Below, one piece after another: positions 48,491 to 61,249 of a DNA stretch of 64,000 nt (positions are counted from its first letter, which is position 1; each line of letters opens with the position of its first letter). The notes under the pieces are model-generated. The model was not told where the DNA came from, searched no databases, and saw only the letters and a list, made by a program, of their open reading frames with translations. A program made the position numbers and the translations under genes. This stretch comes from Mercurialis annua (lineage: Eukaryota; Streptophyta; Magnoliopsida; Malpighiales; Euphorbiaceae): positions 41,198,651-41,262,650 of the forward strand of contig NC_065571.1 of NCBI RefSeq assembly GCF_937616625.2, given 5' to 3'.

Positions 48491-48497
48491 TTTTATA
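48491..48497 (-). promoter_or_regulatory. TATA box of the FAD2-family gene
   Basis: TATAAAA on the minus strand, in GCTTATAAAAACTCTC, about 95 bp before the predicted leader donor. Confidence 0.5.
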
Positions 48498-48566
48498 AGC
48501 AAAAACAAAAGGGAGAGAGGGATTCTCATCTTACACGCATCAAACTCACTCTTTCCATTGCTTATA

Positions 48567-48654
48567 ACGTGTCCATTCACATATTTATATTTTTTTGACA
48601 CATTCATTCATATCAACATCTACTTTTTCTTTTGGTCGTAACGGTGACGTGTCC
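48567..48654. promoter_or_regulatory. Pair of ACGTGTCC (ABRE-like) motifs
   Basis: ACGTGTCC occurs at 48567-48574 and again at 48647-48654, 80 bp apart and about 70-160 bp upstream of the minus-strand TATA box. ACGT-core elements of this type respond to abscisic acid and bZIP factors in seed genes. Confidence 0.45.
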
Positions 48655-49075
48655 TGAACAAGTTATAACTATAAAACGATATTTTTAAATTTTATATATT
48701 TAAATTAATTTCTATAAAGCCGGAAAGACAAAATTCTGACCTTAAATTTTAAACGGATGCATATATAAATACGGTTCGAATCTGCGACCTCAGATAAATT
48801 AGTAGAGCGTCTTGCCAATGTATTAAATTAAACAATAGATTGTTAACAATGTATATATATAAAATATAGGTCAAATTAATTTTATTTTATATTTAAATAT
48901 TTCAATCAATTAAATAAGAATTATCACTATAAAATCTCGAACATCATATTAAATAATCAATTCATTTAAAAATTAAAATACTAGGTGATATTTTGAACAA
49001 TTATCTTAATTATTATTATCTTTAACAAATTGAATAATTAAATACAAGAAAAATAGCTAAACGTGCTTGTAGTAT

Positions 49076-49169
<94 letters not shown>

Positions 49170-49401
49170 GAATACCTTCTTATTTGAAATATAATAATTG
49201 GTTAAAACTTATCAAATTTTTAAATTTATAGCTTTTTAATATTCTATTAAGACTTAAGTAATCCTAACTTTTGCATTCCATATTCAAGAGAACTTGATTT
49301 TTAATTAAAATTATTTGTTAAATATTGGTGCGCTTCATGACTTATATGTCAAAATTTCTTATTTTTATTATTGATAGAAGAAAAAAGGTGCTGCAAAAAT
49401 G
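48655..49401. other. AT-rich spacer between the desaturase promoter and the LINE
   Basis: Contains a tRNA-B-box-like GGTTCGAATCTGCGACCTC at 48773 followed by TAGTAGAGCGTCTTGCCA, a motif of minus-strand tRNA-derived repeats, and the AT microsatellite. No gene. Confidence 0.4.
49085..49166. repeat. (AT)n microsatellite, about 80 bp
   Basis: Uninterrupted AT dinucleotides over roughly 40 units. Length is prone to assembly error. Confidence 0.95.
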
Positions 49402-49411
49402 ATCCTAATGA

Positions 49412-52400
49412 CTGATCTAAAACTCGGATTATTTTTAGAGGAAAATGAAGCTGCTGCTATAGATTTGTTGTCGCATAAAATTCAGCAGAACATTTTCGAA
49501 GTCTGTTTGAATCAAATTTTTGCCAGGTTTTTAAATATTGTTATGTTGAGTTCTTTTAATATCATCTCGTGGAATTGTTGAGGGGGCCTTTCTTATTCCA
49601 GAAAACTAAGATTTGTTCGTTCTTTAGTCCAAAAGAATCATATTTTTGTTCTTGGTTTGATCAAAACTAAAAAGAAAATTTTGATAGAGGTTATGCCCTA
49701 ATGTAGATTTTGACTTTGGATTTTTTTTTCTCAAAGGGCTTATGGGGGCTTAATTTTAATATGGAACAAACTTTTGATATCTCCTTATAGACTGATTACT
49801 AAATCAAGGTTTATTAATATGGATTTTTCATGGTCCTGTTCTTATATCAGACATATTTTGGTTTATGCGAGTAATTGCCCGAGAGATCATTCCATTTTTT
49901 GGCAAGATATTCTTAGGGAATTGGCAATAGATAAGCTTTGATTTTTCTAGGAGATTTCAATAAAATCTTGGATCCTACTGAGAGTCTTAACTTCTTTCGA
50001 TGAAGGACTAAACTAAGTTTATTAATTCATCGTCTTTGCTAGAAGTGCCTTTACAAGGTTGTTTTTTGACTTGGTATAATAGATTGTCGAGGCTTAAAAT
50101 AGACAGATGCTTTGTCTCTCCAAATTCTCTTTTCTTTTGGCCTAAGCATTCTCTTAAGGCGTTACCTAGATCATACTCGGATCATATTCCGCTTTTATTT
50201 TGCTCTAAAGTTATTGCGGATTGGGGTCTAAAACCTTTTAAGTCTATCAATGCATGGTGGAATTATTAAGACTTTTTCTTTCTTATTGAAAATTCTTGGG
50301 CTATAATCTCTGAAAATGCTTCTTGGAATTTAGTTGCAAAGCTAAAGGAGCTCAAATCTGTCATTAAAATTTAGAATACATCGCATTCGAAGATGCTTTC
50401 TGTTCAGTAGACTATTTCAGAGTTGGAATCTTTAGCCGATTCTCGTACTCTTGAGGAAGTGAAAATTGAGCAGCTCTCTTCTCTTCAGGCTGATTTTGAT
50501 ACAGTTTCTAAACAAATAAATTCTTTATGGCTTCAAAATTTAAGATTGAATTAAAATCAATTTGGCGAAAAGAACGCCAAATATTTTCAGTCGATTGCCT
50601 CTATTCGATCTCGAGCTAATGCCATTACTGAGATATCAGTGGATAACATGTTTTACTTAGATCCAGTTGACATTAAATCTCAGATTCACTCTTATTATAA
50701 GAATCTTTTAAGGAGAAGATGCAGTTCCCGCCATTCTCTCTTTTCAAATTTGTCCATCAAAAGCCTTTTGGATGTTTAGGCTGATTCACTCACAGTTCCT
50801 TTTTCGGAGACTGAAATCTTCAATGCTTTGTCTAAATTTTATGATAACAAGTCTCCTGACTCAATTGGTTTTAATTTTTTCTTCTACAAAAACCATGGAA
50901 GATATTAAAAGGTGACATTATGGATTTGTTTGCTGAATTTTATAACTTTCTGGTCGGTCTAATTACTGCTTTTTTGGTTCTTTTGCCAAAATTTATATGG
51001 GCTTCTGATATTGCCAACTTTAGACCGATTAGTTTAGTTAATGGTATTCGAAATGGGTCTCTAAGGTACTTGCATAGAGACTTTCTTCTATTATTCCTTC
51101 GATTGTTTCAGATTGTCAGTTTGGGTTTATTAAAAGGAGAAATATACACGAATTCCATATGATCGCCTTAGAAATTATTCACCTGGTTCACTCTCGCAGG
51201 GAGAAGGTTCTTATGATTAAATTGGATTTTAAGAAAGCGTTTGATTCAGTTTCGTGGAATTTTATTATTTCTATGCTTAAAAGAATGAATTTCAACTGTT
51301 CTTGGATTCATTGGATTTCTTCTCTTTTTAAATCTTCGCAGATAGCTGTGTTGATTAATGGATAACCCTCTGAGAACGTTTTTATGGAAAAAGGCGTTTG
51401 CCAAGGAGATCATATTTCGCCTCTACTGTTTTTATTAGCTATAGAAGGCTTGCATGCTATCTTTCATGAGGCTATCTTTAAAGATTTGTTGGATGGGATT
51501 CATATTGATGGGTACGTTAATCTGGTTTCTCTTTTGCAATTTGATAATGATACTTTGTTGTTCATTTCTTATGATTTGGAAAAATTTAGGAATTTGCGTC
51601 GAACTTTGATTTGTTTTGAATTGATTTATGGCCTTCAAATAAACTTTCAAAGTCTTCTATCACCGGTATTAATTTGGATGATTATTCTATGAGTTTAGCT
51701 GCTGAGATTTTATCTTGTAAAATAGAGGACTTTCTTCGTAACTTGGATGATTATTCTATGAGTTTAACTGGGACTGTCTTTGTCTTTAAATAAGTTGAAT
51801 GTGAAATATTGTGATCCGGTTGTCAAAACAATTTCTTCGTAACTTTCCACTTGGCGTGGTAGTCTTTTGTCTCCTACAGGTCGGTTAACTCTTATTAAGT
51901 TGGTCCTAAGTAGCTTACCGGTCTACTTCATGTGTTGTTTTATGCTCATTCTTCTGTAATTAATTGTCTTGAGAAGTATATGCGTAACTTCTTATGGAAT
52001 GGAGCTGTCGAGGGAAAATACTTTAGTAAGGTGGCATGGAAAGATGTATGCTCTCCTTTTCTTGACAGGGTCTGAATATTGTTCCTCTTCGATTGAAGAA
52101 TAAATGTTTGTTATTCATGTGGCTATGAAAATTGATGAATGTTAGTTATGATTCTTTGTGGTACTCCATTGTTCCCAATAGTTGTGATATTACGTATTGG
52201 TTTGATCTCGATTCGAAAAATTTCTCATAAACTATCCCATTTATGGAAAGGAATTATATCTTGTTGTATGTCTCTCAAGGAGTCTTGGGATATCTTCAAT
52301 TCAAATGTTAAAGTTTCTGTGGGGAATGGCAGTAGACTTCGTTTTTAGCAAGACCTTTGGTTTGGGGAAAATGGGCTTTCTTCTTCATTTGCTAGTCTTT

Positions 52401-53262
52401 TTAAAATCTCCAAATCGTCTAACGACATGGTGCAGCAAGTAATGGGAAGTGGGCAGCTCTCCCGGTCTACTCTAAAATGGTGCATGTCGTTTCGTCTGGG
52501 AAAAGATGAAGCTCTAAATCGTCTTCAGTTAATGGCTGATAATGTCTCTTTGAATTATTTGTAGCAGGACCGGTTCATTTGGATGAAGTAGGATGGATAT
52601 ACGTCGATGTCTACGGCTGGTTTGTATTAGAATAATCCGCGCACTGACCAGGTTGATATTACAAACATTAGTTTCTTTCGATTTATTTCGAAATCGAATT
52701 TACCACCTCGCCTTCAATTCTTTGCTTGGTTCTTGGCAATGGATAGGATCTCTTCGAAGATGTCTCTTGTAATGAGAGGATTGATTCTGTATGATGATAG
52801 ACTATGTTATTTTTGTTTAGAAGAGGAGTCATCTATTCATATAGTTTGTCATTTCTTATATGCTTGGAATACTTGGACTAATATTTTGGCTAGGAGTAAT
52901 TGTCCCCAGGTTATTCCGTTTTCTTTGGTTAATTTTTATTGACAGTGGTCTTTTCTTGCCAATAGAAAATTTAAAGAACTTTGGATGTTGATTTGGTTCT
53001 TTAAGATTTGGGAATTGTGGAAGGCTAGAAATCAGAGACACTTCAATAATGAATTTATTTCTCAGGGGAAGCTATTTTTTATGATCATTAGCAAATCAGT
53101 TCTTTTTTTTTATAGATCTTGGCATCTAGGATTTCTTTATTCTTGTGCCGATGTTGTTAGAAATTTGGATTTAATTTGTAATCAAACTTGATTGCTTTGT
53201 TTTCTTTGCCTCCACTGCTTGTGGTGAGCTAATCTATTGATCATTTTTATCAAAAAAAAATT
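49412..53262 (+). pseudogene. 5'-truncated L1-type LINE, ORF2 remnant
   Basis: Flanked by a 10-bp duplication ATCCTAATGA (49402-49411 and 53263-53272), with an A-tract at 53252-53260. Translating across frames gives the endonuclease start (FNIISWNC, stop, GGLSYSRKLRFVRSL near 49550), endonuclease C-terminus (LPRSYSDHIPLLF, 50165), reverse transcriptase (MIKLDFKKAFDSVSWNF, 51212; GVCQGDHISPLLFLL, 51393) and a decayed active site where FDNDTLLF replaces FADDTLLF (51540). A zinc-finger RT-associated region lies at 52700-52890 (FAWFLAMDRISSKMSL, CYFCLEEESSIHIVCHF). Many stops and frameshifts mean it is inactive. ORF1 is missing. Confidence 0.9.
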
Positions 53263-53272
53263 ATCCTAATGA

Positions 53273-53720
53273 ATATCTTACCTCCCTTATAAGCTCTTAA
53301 TGATTTTCGGATCTCAAAAATGACCCTACATATTCAAAATCATTAAAATAAACACTTCAATTAAACAAACAGCTGTTTAACCATTAAATGTGTCAATTGG
53401 AGATTAGGTGGCCCGTAACTTTAGTTAAATGACATTATATTTGATTCTATATATTGTCCATGTAGATTTAAAAGGGGCCAAATTAACTATTTTTCAATGA
53501 AATAATAAAATGATCATTTAACTCATCTTCTTCTTCTCTCATCAACGACCCATTTCTTCCACTCACAACCATCTCCGGCAAGAACCTCGCTTTCGTATAA
53601 AAACGAATTTGATAAAAAAGAACATGACTCTCTCCAGAAACTCTAACCCCTACCAAAACACTAATCTCCACCATAACCACCGCCCTCACCACCGGACCTA
53701 CAAGCTTATGATCCGTATCC
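53273..53720. other. Spacer between two LINE remnants
   Basis: No confident gene. 53500-53720 has mixed composition (CTCATCTTCTTCTTCTCTCA, ACCGCCCTCACCACCGG) and could be the GC-richer 5' leader of the second LINE. Confidence 0.4.
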
Positions 53721-54997
53721 ATCGTTGATTACTGTGTTTTACTTTAAAAACTTCCTCGACAATTGGTTTTATACGGATCTTCAAAAATGTTTTGCCAAGT
53801 ACGTCATTTTTGGAAGAGTTTCTCTAGCTAGGAAAAGCAATAAGCTGAATTGTCGGTTTGGTTTTTCACGTTTGGAAGGCCGTATTTTAGCAGCAGATGT
53901 TATTTCAAGGATTAATATGATTCAGATTGGCTTGTACAAGCTTCGAGCGTTCATGGCCAAGTTTTCAAATCCTAACTTTATCTAGGCTTTCAAACCGAAA
54001 ATGTTTGTTCCTGCTCCTAATTAACCTGCTCGTCCAGCTCCTTACTTATTGCACTCATCAGTCCGGGACTCACGTTCATATATTGAGGTGCTAATTAGTA
54101 AACCACTTATCTTCAACACTCCTTTCTATATAGAAGTCTCTTTTGCATTGATTGTCAAGCTGATTCGTATTAGGGATATTCTGATTGCGAAATCATATTT
54201 GCATGATGAGGGGGTTCATTATGATTCATTTTCGGTAATAGGAGGAGTTTATCTTCTAATCATATTTGGAAACAAGGAGGATGCAAATTTGTTTTCTTCT
54301 TTTTATGATACCGATTTTATTGAAAGTGTTAAGCACGAGATTTTGTTAGTAATAGTCGGTTTGTTTGGGTTACTAAATTTGGAACTCCTTATATTGCTTG
54401 GAATGAGTAATTTATTAGAATGGTTTGGAATAATTTAGGTGATTTTATTGCCTTACATTCTACGGCTTTGAACAAGGAGATGATTGATTCGGTTTCAATT
54501 TTTATTTCTACAGGGTTTCATTTTATTGATAATGTTTTCCAGTTTTGATCAATGATAAGGAATTCAATTTGTATACTCATGAGACGGATATTCCGGTGGT
54601 TATTTCACCTTATCTAGGGTCAGACTCTGCATTTGATTTGGAATGAGAGGAAACCGATTCAGATTCAGGCATTGGAGGCAATAACTAACTTGTTTTTTCC
54701 TTACATCCTATTACACCATTAGACTCGGCTATTCCTGCAACTTTTCATGCGTTGGATTCAGCAGATACTAATGTCGCAGTTGTTGAGAATGAGTTCCCAG
54801 CTTTAAATTCTCCTTTTGTTATAGTTAGAAGAAAGGTCATGAGCATTCCAACGATTGGTAGCATGGGAAGTGCGACTTTTTAGTAGGGTATTCTAGCCAA
54901 AATGAAGTTATCAAGGTCACAAACAACCGGAACAAGACGGGCATAATTTCTTATGTGAATGACAGTGATTCAGAGATTGAAAAAAATGTGGAATATG

Positions 54998-55283
54998 CAG
55001 TGTTTTAAAAACCGGACCGGTTGAACCGCGAATCGGCCAGTGGTCCGGTCTGAAAAGGCAAAAAACCGGATCTTTTGGTTGGACCGGATTGGACCGGTAT
55101 GAACCGGTAAAAAACCGGGTGTTGAACCGGATTGAACCGGTAAAAAACCGGTGAACCAGAATTTTTTTTAATTTTTTTAAATTTATTAAACCGGTTGAAC
55201 CGGTCATTGAACCGGTTAAACCGGTCGAACCGAAAACCGGTGGCCTCACCGGTTCGGCCACCGGTTCGGTTTTTAAAACACTG
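54998..55283. mobile_element. hAT-like MITE with perfect 8-bp duplication
   Basis: GGAATATG at 54990-54997 and 55284-55291. Terminal inverted repeats begin CAGTGTTTTAAAAACCG on both strands. The interior is built of GAACCGGT/ACCGGTTC repeats. The 8-bp duplication and CAG ends fit hAT elements. The proline/phenylalanine/arginine-rich minus-strand frames across it are artefacts. Confidence 0.93.
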
Positions 55284-55330
55284 GGAATATGGGACTTCAA
55301 TTGGATATTTTCTCGGTTCATAACAAAGAT

Positions 55331-55659
55331 GGATAATAGACACTAGAGGTACCTAAACTTTGGTATATTTCCTTTTGGTTACCAAACTTTGATTTTTTTA
55401 TTTTAGTTACTAAACTTTAATTTCTTTCAATTTGGTTACCAAACTTTTCAATTTAGTTACCAAACTTTGATTTTTTTCTATTTGGGTACCAAACTTTATT
55501 TTCTTTCAATTTGGTTACAAAACTCAGTTGCCATGTCATCTTTTTAGCCTAAAAATTTAAGTTGAAATAATTTTAAAGTTTAGTAACAAAAAAAAAGTAA
55601 AGTTCGGTAACCAAAATGAAGTATAGCAAAAGGTTAGGTACCTCCAATGCCTATTACCC
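55331..55659. mobile_element. MULE-like MITE with 9-10-bp duplication
   Basis: TAACAAAGAT at 55321-55330 and 55660-55669. The arms GGATAATAGACACTAGAGGT and (minus strand) GGGTAATAGGCATTGGAGGT continue ACCTAA-CTTT. The centre has about five copies of GGTTACCAAACTTT-like words. Confidence 0.9.
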
Positions 55660-56559
55660 TAACAAAGATATCATCAACTTGCTATCGCAAAGGTTTTCTA
55701 AGGATGCTACGTATACTCTTAGGAGTTTTGCTTCCAGGTTCAATTATTTATATGATTGGTAAATTTTCATGTATTTTTTTGAATTGTGTATATAGTTGTC
55801 TTTTCCTAGAAAGCAACGTCTCATTCGTTCTGTGATTTCTAAAAATAATCTTAGTATCTTAGGTTTGAATGAGTTTTAGAAAGACTCTTTTGATGATATT
55901 TTTATTTATAGGCTTTGGCCTAATCTTGACTTCGACTTTTGTTTTGCTCCTCCTGGGGGATAGATGGGTGTCCTTTGACTTTGTTTGGAATTCTAATCCT
56001 ATCAGAGTATTTTTTGTTTACGCTAGCAATTATCCGAGGGAGAGATTTATTTTTTGACAAGAGTTACTTATTGTGATTGATTGTGATATATGTTGTTTGG
56101 TGTTGGTACATTTGAATGATATTTTATGTCCGAATAATAGATTTCATTGTAGTGGTTATTTGGATTCCATGCTTTAGTTTTCTGATTTTATTTTGGCTTC
56201 TTGTTTGATTAAATCTCCTCTATATGGTCGTCACTTCACTTAGAAGAATAGTTTTTCGAAGTCAAAGTTAGATAGGTGGTTTGACTCGGTTCAGTTGTTA
56301 TCTGTTTGGCCTAATTCGGTCCTTAAGGCTTTGCCAAGGTGTTATTCCGACCACAATCCTATTTTTTTTATATCAGAGGTTGTTTTAGATTAGGGGCCTA
56401 AACCATTAAAGTCTATTAATGCTAGGTGGGATCATCCTGATTTTCATGCCTTTATTGCGGAGTTTTGGAGTTTAATTCGTTAGAAGTCATTTCTTCAATT
56501 AGTTTTGTCTTAAGTTCAAGAACGCTCATTCCAATTTGAAGTTTTCAAGCTTTTTCCCA

Positions 56560-57110
56560 CAGAAAGTGCCAATTGATGGAGTCTATCCTCTGATCATAGA
56601 TTAAACTTGCAAAAAGAGTAGATGGTCAATTATACGATGGTTGTCCGATTAATGCTTCAATGCTTAAGTCAGTCTAGACTCAAGCAGCATATTTTTGTAT
56701 TGAATTCAGTTGTGATTGTAGGCATACCTCATGGCTTTATATAGTGCATGATAAATATCTTGAATAGGATTATCTTTCCACATAGGAGTATATTTTCAAG
56801 TAGGAAAGTGATTTCGTATAGCTAGTCTTTTAGATATCATTCCATTTATGTGTAATCAAGTCTACAACTCGGATTTTACCGAATCCTAAGGGATTCGGCC
56901 TTATTAAGGATTCAGGCAAATCCTCTCTTTAGTCTCCGGGCACAACGACTTCTCTTGGACTCAGGTACTGTTATCATTGGCTTTCGCTTGGGCGAGCACT
57001 TGGTTTCACTCAGATGGGTGGATCCTATACGACTCGATTTTTATTATACGTATGTCGGAATTTGGTCTCCATCAATTATTATAAATATAAATCAATTAAA
57101 AAGAAATAAT
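56560..57110. other. Unassigned repeat-like sequence
   Basis: Mixed composition with GGCTTTATATAGTGCATG and GATTCGGCCTTATTAAGGAT, perhaps an LTR fragment. No ends, gene or second copy seen in the window. Confidence 0.3.
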
Positions 57111-57399
57111 TATGCAGATGATAATAGTTCTAATATTTTATAACAGTCAAAAATAAAAGTACATTAAATATAATTAAACATGTCATAAATTCAATTTTTT
57201 TTACATATATAAGTATTTTTTTTGTAGATAATTAAATGATATCAACTTGCTACTTTCTTTAAGTTGTAATACTAATAATCTAAATATTCTTGACAAATTG
57301 ATAAAAGAAATTTTTTTTCTATAGTATACTATTTTGTATTTTATTTTTAATTTTATATTGTTTTCAAACATATTTAAGTATCATACTTTTTTTTTTATC

Positions 57400-57593
57400 A
57401 AAAATCCTTTTTAAAAAAATTAAAATACTTTTTTTCACTTTTTATTAATTTATGCTCTTTTTTATAAGTGTTTTTTTGGAGATTTTTTCTGATCTTTTTT
57501 CTATCATGTTTCTTTTAGTGTAACTATGATGTTTTCATAGTGTATATATGGTGTTTTTTAGTGTAACTGTAGCGTTTTAACAGTGTATTTATG

Positions 57594-57629
<36 letters not shown>

Positions 57630-58330
57630 GTGTTTTCTATAGTGTATAACATAAAAACACTTCAAATACACCAAAAATACGCTATAAATACCAGAAATAC
57701 ATTATAATGTTAACACATCATTAAAAATTGCAAATACACCATAAATCAATTCATTTTTATAAAACCAGTAACATCAAAATAAAAGAACAAATCTATAATT
57801 AAGAAAAAGACAAAATAATTATATGAAGGCTACAAAAAAATAATAGATCTAGAATAATCTTTTTACAAAAAATCTAAATTATCACAAAAAACCTAAAGAT
57901 TATAAAAGATCTAAAAACAATATCGAGGAATACATCGAAAAAAACACGGTGACGAGAAAATCAACAAAAGAAACGCGGCGATGAGAGATCCTTCGAGAAA
58001 ACGCGACAGCGAGAAACACGACAAGAAATTAACCGGCAAAATGTGCGACGACGTGATGAAAAAACAATGTGCAGCGGAGGTAGACGAATGAAAAAAAAAC
58101 TTGAGAGAAATAGAGAGAGGAAGAAAAGAGAATTTTGAGAGGAAGAGAAGTAGAGAAAGAGAGAGAAGTGTGTTTGTTGAAAATTATGACCTAAAATTTT
58201 ATATATAGTAAGGTATTTTTATAAATATATTTGTAATTAGGATAGCGAGAATAATTATAAAAAACAGATGAAAAGGTATAAATAAATTTAAAAATTAGAT
58301 ATTTTAAAATTAATCCCTCATAAATTATAT
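57400..58330. mobile_element. Probable MULE-like element, family H
   Basis: Same layout as families A to C. A repeat field at 57515-57735 is built on GGTGTTTTTAGTGTAACT and, inverted, AATACACCA words. A GC-richer block at 57955-58090 has AACGCGGCGATGAGAG and CGGCAAAATGTGCGACGACG. A GAGAGAAGAG polypurine tract follows at 58100-58170. The outer arms are only weakly similar and no duplication was fixed, so the boundaries are estimates. Confidence 0.5.
57597..57626. repeat. (TA)n microsatellite
   Basis: About 14 TA units within family H. Confidence 0.9.
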
Positions 58331-58560
58331 GACTCATAAAAGGTTATATAATTAATATATTTTCTTTTGAAATTTATGTCTTTATAAACTTCATCTCTAT
58401 ACTTTTTTCAGTATATTAAAAAGTTTCCATAAAATATCTAAAAAAAAGAGTTTCCATATAATGTTCTTGTACTATAATGAGAAACATAATTGATGTTGGA
58501 ATTATATCATCAGCGAAATTGAAATCAACGCACTAAATTTAATAATTGATGTGTTTTATG

Positions 58561-59275
58561 CATGGTTGTCAAATTCGGCCCTGCCGGTTCAACTGGAAAA
58601 CCCGAAATCTGGTGCCTTGGCCGAGTCGGAATGTCCCTAAAATCCTTTTTTTCATAAAACCGGTAAAACTCTTTTGACCCGCCCGGGTACCAGCTGACCC
58701 ATATAGCCCGGTCTGTATACAATGGGTTTCACGGGTTTTTTCTTTTTTTCTTTCTATCTAACCTAATTACTGCAGACAACATTGATTATAACCTTCCCTA
58801 TTGAATTATGTTGGAATTTTGAATTTCTGGATTGTTGAATTTCATTCTTTTGACAACAATGTATGATTTTCCCCCTAAACTTATATTTTGTTGGAATGCT
58901 AATCATCTGTGCTCAGTTCACATCCATATTTGCATCTTACTATTTTGCATCTTACTATTTTTCGTAATCGCATAAATTTAAGACTGTTGGATTTTTGCTT
59001 TCTACTATGTCAGAATATAAATGGAATTTCATAGGCATTAATATGGATTTTTGTAGTATATAGTTCTAATTTTATGTAGTATATAATTCTAATTTTAATG
59101 TAAATTCATAAAAAAAAATTACTCTTATAGAATTGTACAAATAGCTATTAAATATATTAATAATTAAAAAATCAGTTCGATCCTGGTTCGATCTCGGTTC
59201 AACCTTGGTTCAACCTCTGACCTTTCACTCTCTGTCCTTACTGGTTTGATGGCCGGATCGGTTTTGACAACATTG
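58561..59275. mobile_element. hAT-like MITE with 8-bp duplication
   Basis: Flanks GTTTTATG (58553-58560) and GTTTTGTG (59276-59283), 7 of 8 matching. Left end CATGGTTGTCAAATTCGGCC; right end on the minus strand CAATGTTGTCAAAACCGATC. Subterminal GCCGGTTCAACTGG and GGTTCGATCTCGGTTCAACC words recall the 54998 element. No transposase. Confidence 0.8.
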
Positions 59276-59367
59276 GTTTTGTGCAATATTATTTAGTGTA
59301 GTGTACTTTTTTAAATGAAATACTACTTTCTTATCCAATTTTCTTCTAATTTTAATAATTAAATAAA

Positions 59368-59658
59368 GGCCAAATCTTTTATGAAAGTAACACAAAAGTT
59401 CAAATCTTTTAATTTTATCCAATTTATCCTAAAACGCATGATTTCGTTTCAATTTTATCTAATTATGTAATTTTACTCATGTGACGCCTACGTGGCGCTG
59501 ATGTGGTATGACACATATCAACGCCACATAAATAAAATTGTGTATTTGGATAAAATTGAAATGAAATTAGGCGATTCAGGGCAAATTGGATAAAATTGGA
59601 AGGTTTGAACTTTTGTGAAACTTTCATAAAAAGTCTGGCCCTTTTTAATCATTTGGCT
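59368..59658. mobile_element. MULE-like MITE, copy 2 of the 40879 family
   Basis: Perfect 9-bp duplication TTAAATAAA at 59359-59367 and 59659-59667. Shares ACGCATGATTTCGTTTCAAT, TATCCAATT and CGCCACATAAA with 40879-41188. Tips GGCCAAATCTTTT and (minus strand) AGCCAAATGATTAAAAAGGG. Confidence 0.9.
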
Positions 59659-59667
59659 TTAAATAAA

Positions 59668-60078
59668 TACTTAAGTGTATAATTAATTAATAAACGACTA
59701 AAAGACCTTAAATAAAGTAATAAATACTTTAAATATAATATGTATAAATTTTAGTATAACTGATTTTATTTTTAATATTCATTGACGAGTTATATTGCTG
59801 GTTAAATGTAGATCATAAACTGAACATAAAGTGATACTAATATATTAAATATAATGATAAAAAGTAAAATATGTAAAATACATCTTAATTCAATTATAAT
59901 GTGACAATTTAAAAAGAAAAAATTATAATCATTGAGTAAAAAAAACTGTTCGACATTTTAAGCATTAACTATAGTTATATGTACAGTATATCTTACTATT
60001 TATAAGGAATGTATAAAAAATTAATAAATTTAACATTATAATTGAATTAGAGTGTATGTTTGCAACATTTAGCTCAAA
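59668..60078. other. AT-rich spacer
   Basis: No gene or bounded repeat. Confidence 0.4.
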
Positions 60079-60087
60079 ATAAATATT

Positions 60088-61213
60088 GAGAAAATTACAC
60101 ATATATGCTAAAAGCGGGCCCAAATTACATGAATATCTTTTCCCCCCAAAAATTACATATTTGACTAAGTCAGCGCGCGCTGACGTCACCGCGCGCGTCA
60201 GAAGCGCAGGCCTTCTGACGCTTTATCTGCACTAGTATAGCTGACCTGCTAGTGCAGGTTTTGAATTGTTCAAATTTGAATAATTCAAAAGCACACAGGT
60301 CTTTTGAATTCTTCAAATTTGGACAATTCAAAAGCCATTATATATATATTTTTTATTTTATTAAATATATTATTTACATATTTTTTTCATAAATAATTAT
60401 TTATGTATTTATTTATTTAAATTATGCTAAAAATTAATTTGTTTTAAATAAATTTTAAAACATATTAACTTTAATTTAAATTTGAAAAATATAAATAATT
60501 GAATTAATTAAAATATATTAATTTTTTTAAATTTTGGATCAAAAAGCGAATTAGATGTAGTAATTTAAAAATTTAATTAATTTAATTAATTAAAAATTTA
60601 AATTGCTATTTTTTTATCAATTTAATTGAATCAACCGATATATATTTGGTTTTTAAAAATTATATTCGATGAATCACCAATACATATTTGATACATTTCC
60701 GATAACTATTCAAAACATTTCCAATACATATTTGATACATATTCGTTTTTCGAAATCTTTTCTTTATTTTTTATGTCTTTTTTTAAATTCCATTACCTAA
60801 TATTTTTATACATATCAAAGACCTGTTGAAAATTTAATTGAATCAGCTGATGGATATTTGATACATACAAATGGTATTTGTAAAATATATTAATGAATTT
60901 CTGATACATGTTTGATACATCTACGATAAATATCAGATAAATATCTAATACATATTTGATACATATTCGTTGTTTGAAACCTTTTCTTTTATTTTTATGT
61001 ATTTTTTTAGTTGTTATTACTGATATTTTTATACATCTCAGAAACTTGTCAAAAAATTTAATACATATTTTACATATATATATTTCATATACATATTTGA
61101 TACACCTCCGATACATACTTAATCAATACATATCTAATACATAACTTATACAGAATAAATATATTTTTAAAATGTATTAAATAGATAAATTGTTAATACA
61201 TTATTCATACATG

Positions 61214-61249
<36 letters not shown>

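Larger units (their letters stand above)
53725..56510 (+). pseudogene. Second L1-type LINE remnant: ORF1 and start of ORF2
   Basis: 53800-54460 encodes, with breaks, a LINE ORF1 of the DUF4283 type: the SLARKSNKLNCRFGFSRLEG region, then KPLIFNTPFYIEVSFALIVK and LHDEGVHYDSFSVIGG. About 55780-56480 resembles the ORF2 endonuclease (RLIRSVISKNNLSILGLNE, then KSKLDRWFDSVQLLSVWPN and LPRCYSDHNPIFF in one frame). Reverse transcriptase is absent, so the element is truncated at its 3' side. Two later insertions sit in it: the hAT-like MITE 54998-55283 and the MULE-like MITE 55331-55659. No duplication was found. Confidence 0.75.

Noticed and set aside
48770..48840. tRNA gene
   Set aside because: GGTTCGAATC resembles a B box, and GTAGAGCG/TTGCCA lies nearby, but no acceptor stem or cloverleaf can be folded. 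A tRNA-derived repeat is more likely.
54917..55343. Two overlapping minus-strand frames rich in Arg, Phe, Gly and Pro
   Set aside because: They lie on the hAT-like MITE made of ACCGGTTC repeats; the periodic words keep several frames open by chance.
56560..57110. Protein-coding gene or complete LTR
   Set aside because: No long frame, no TG..CA ends and no duplicate in the window.
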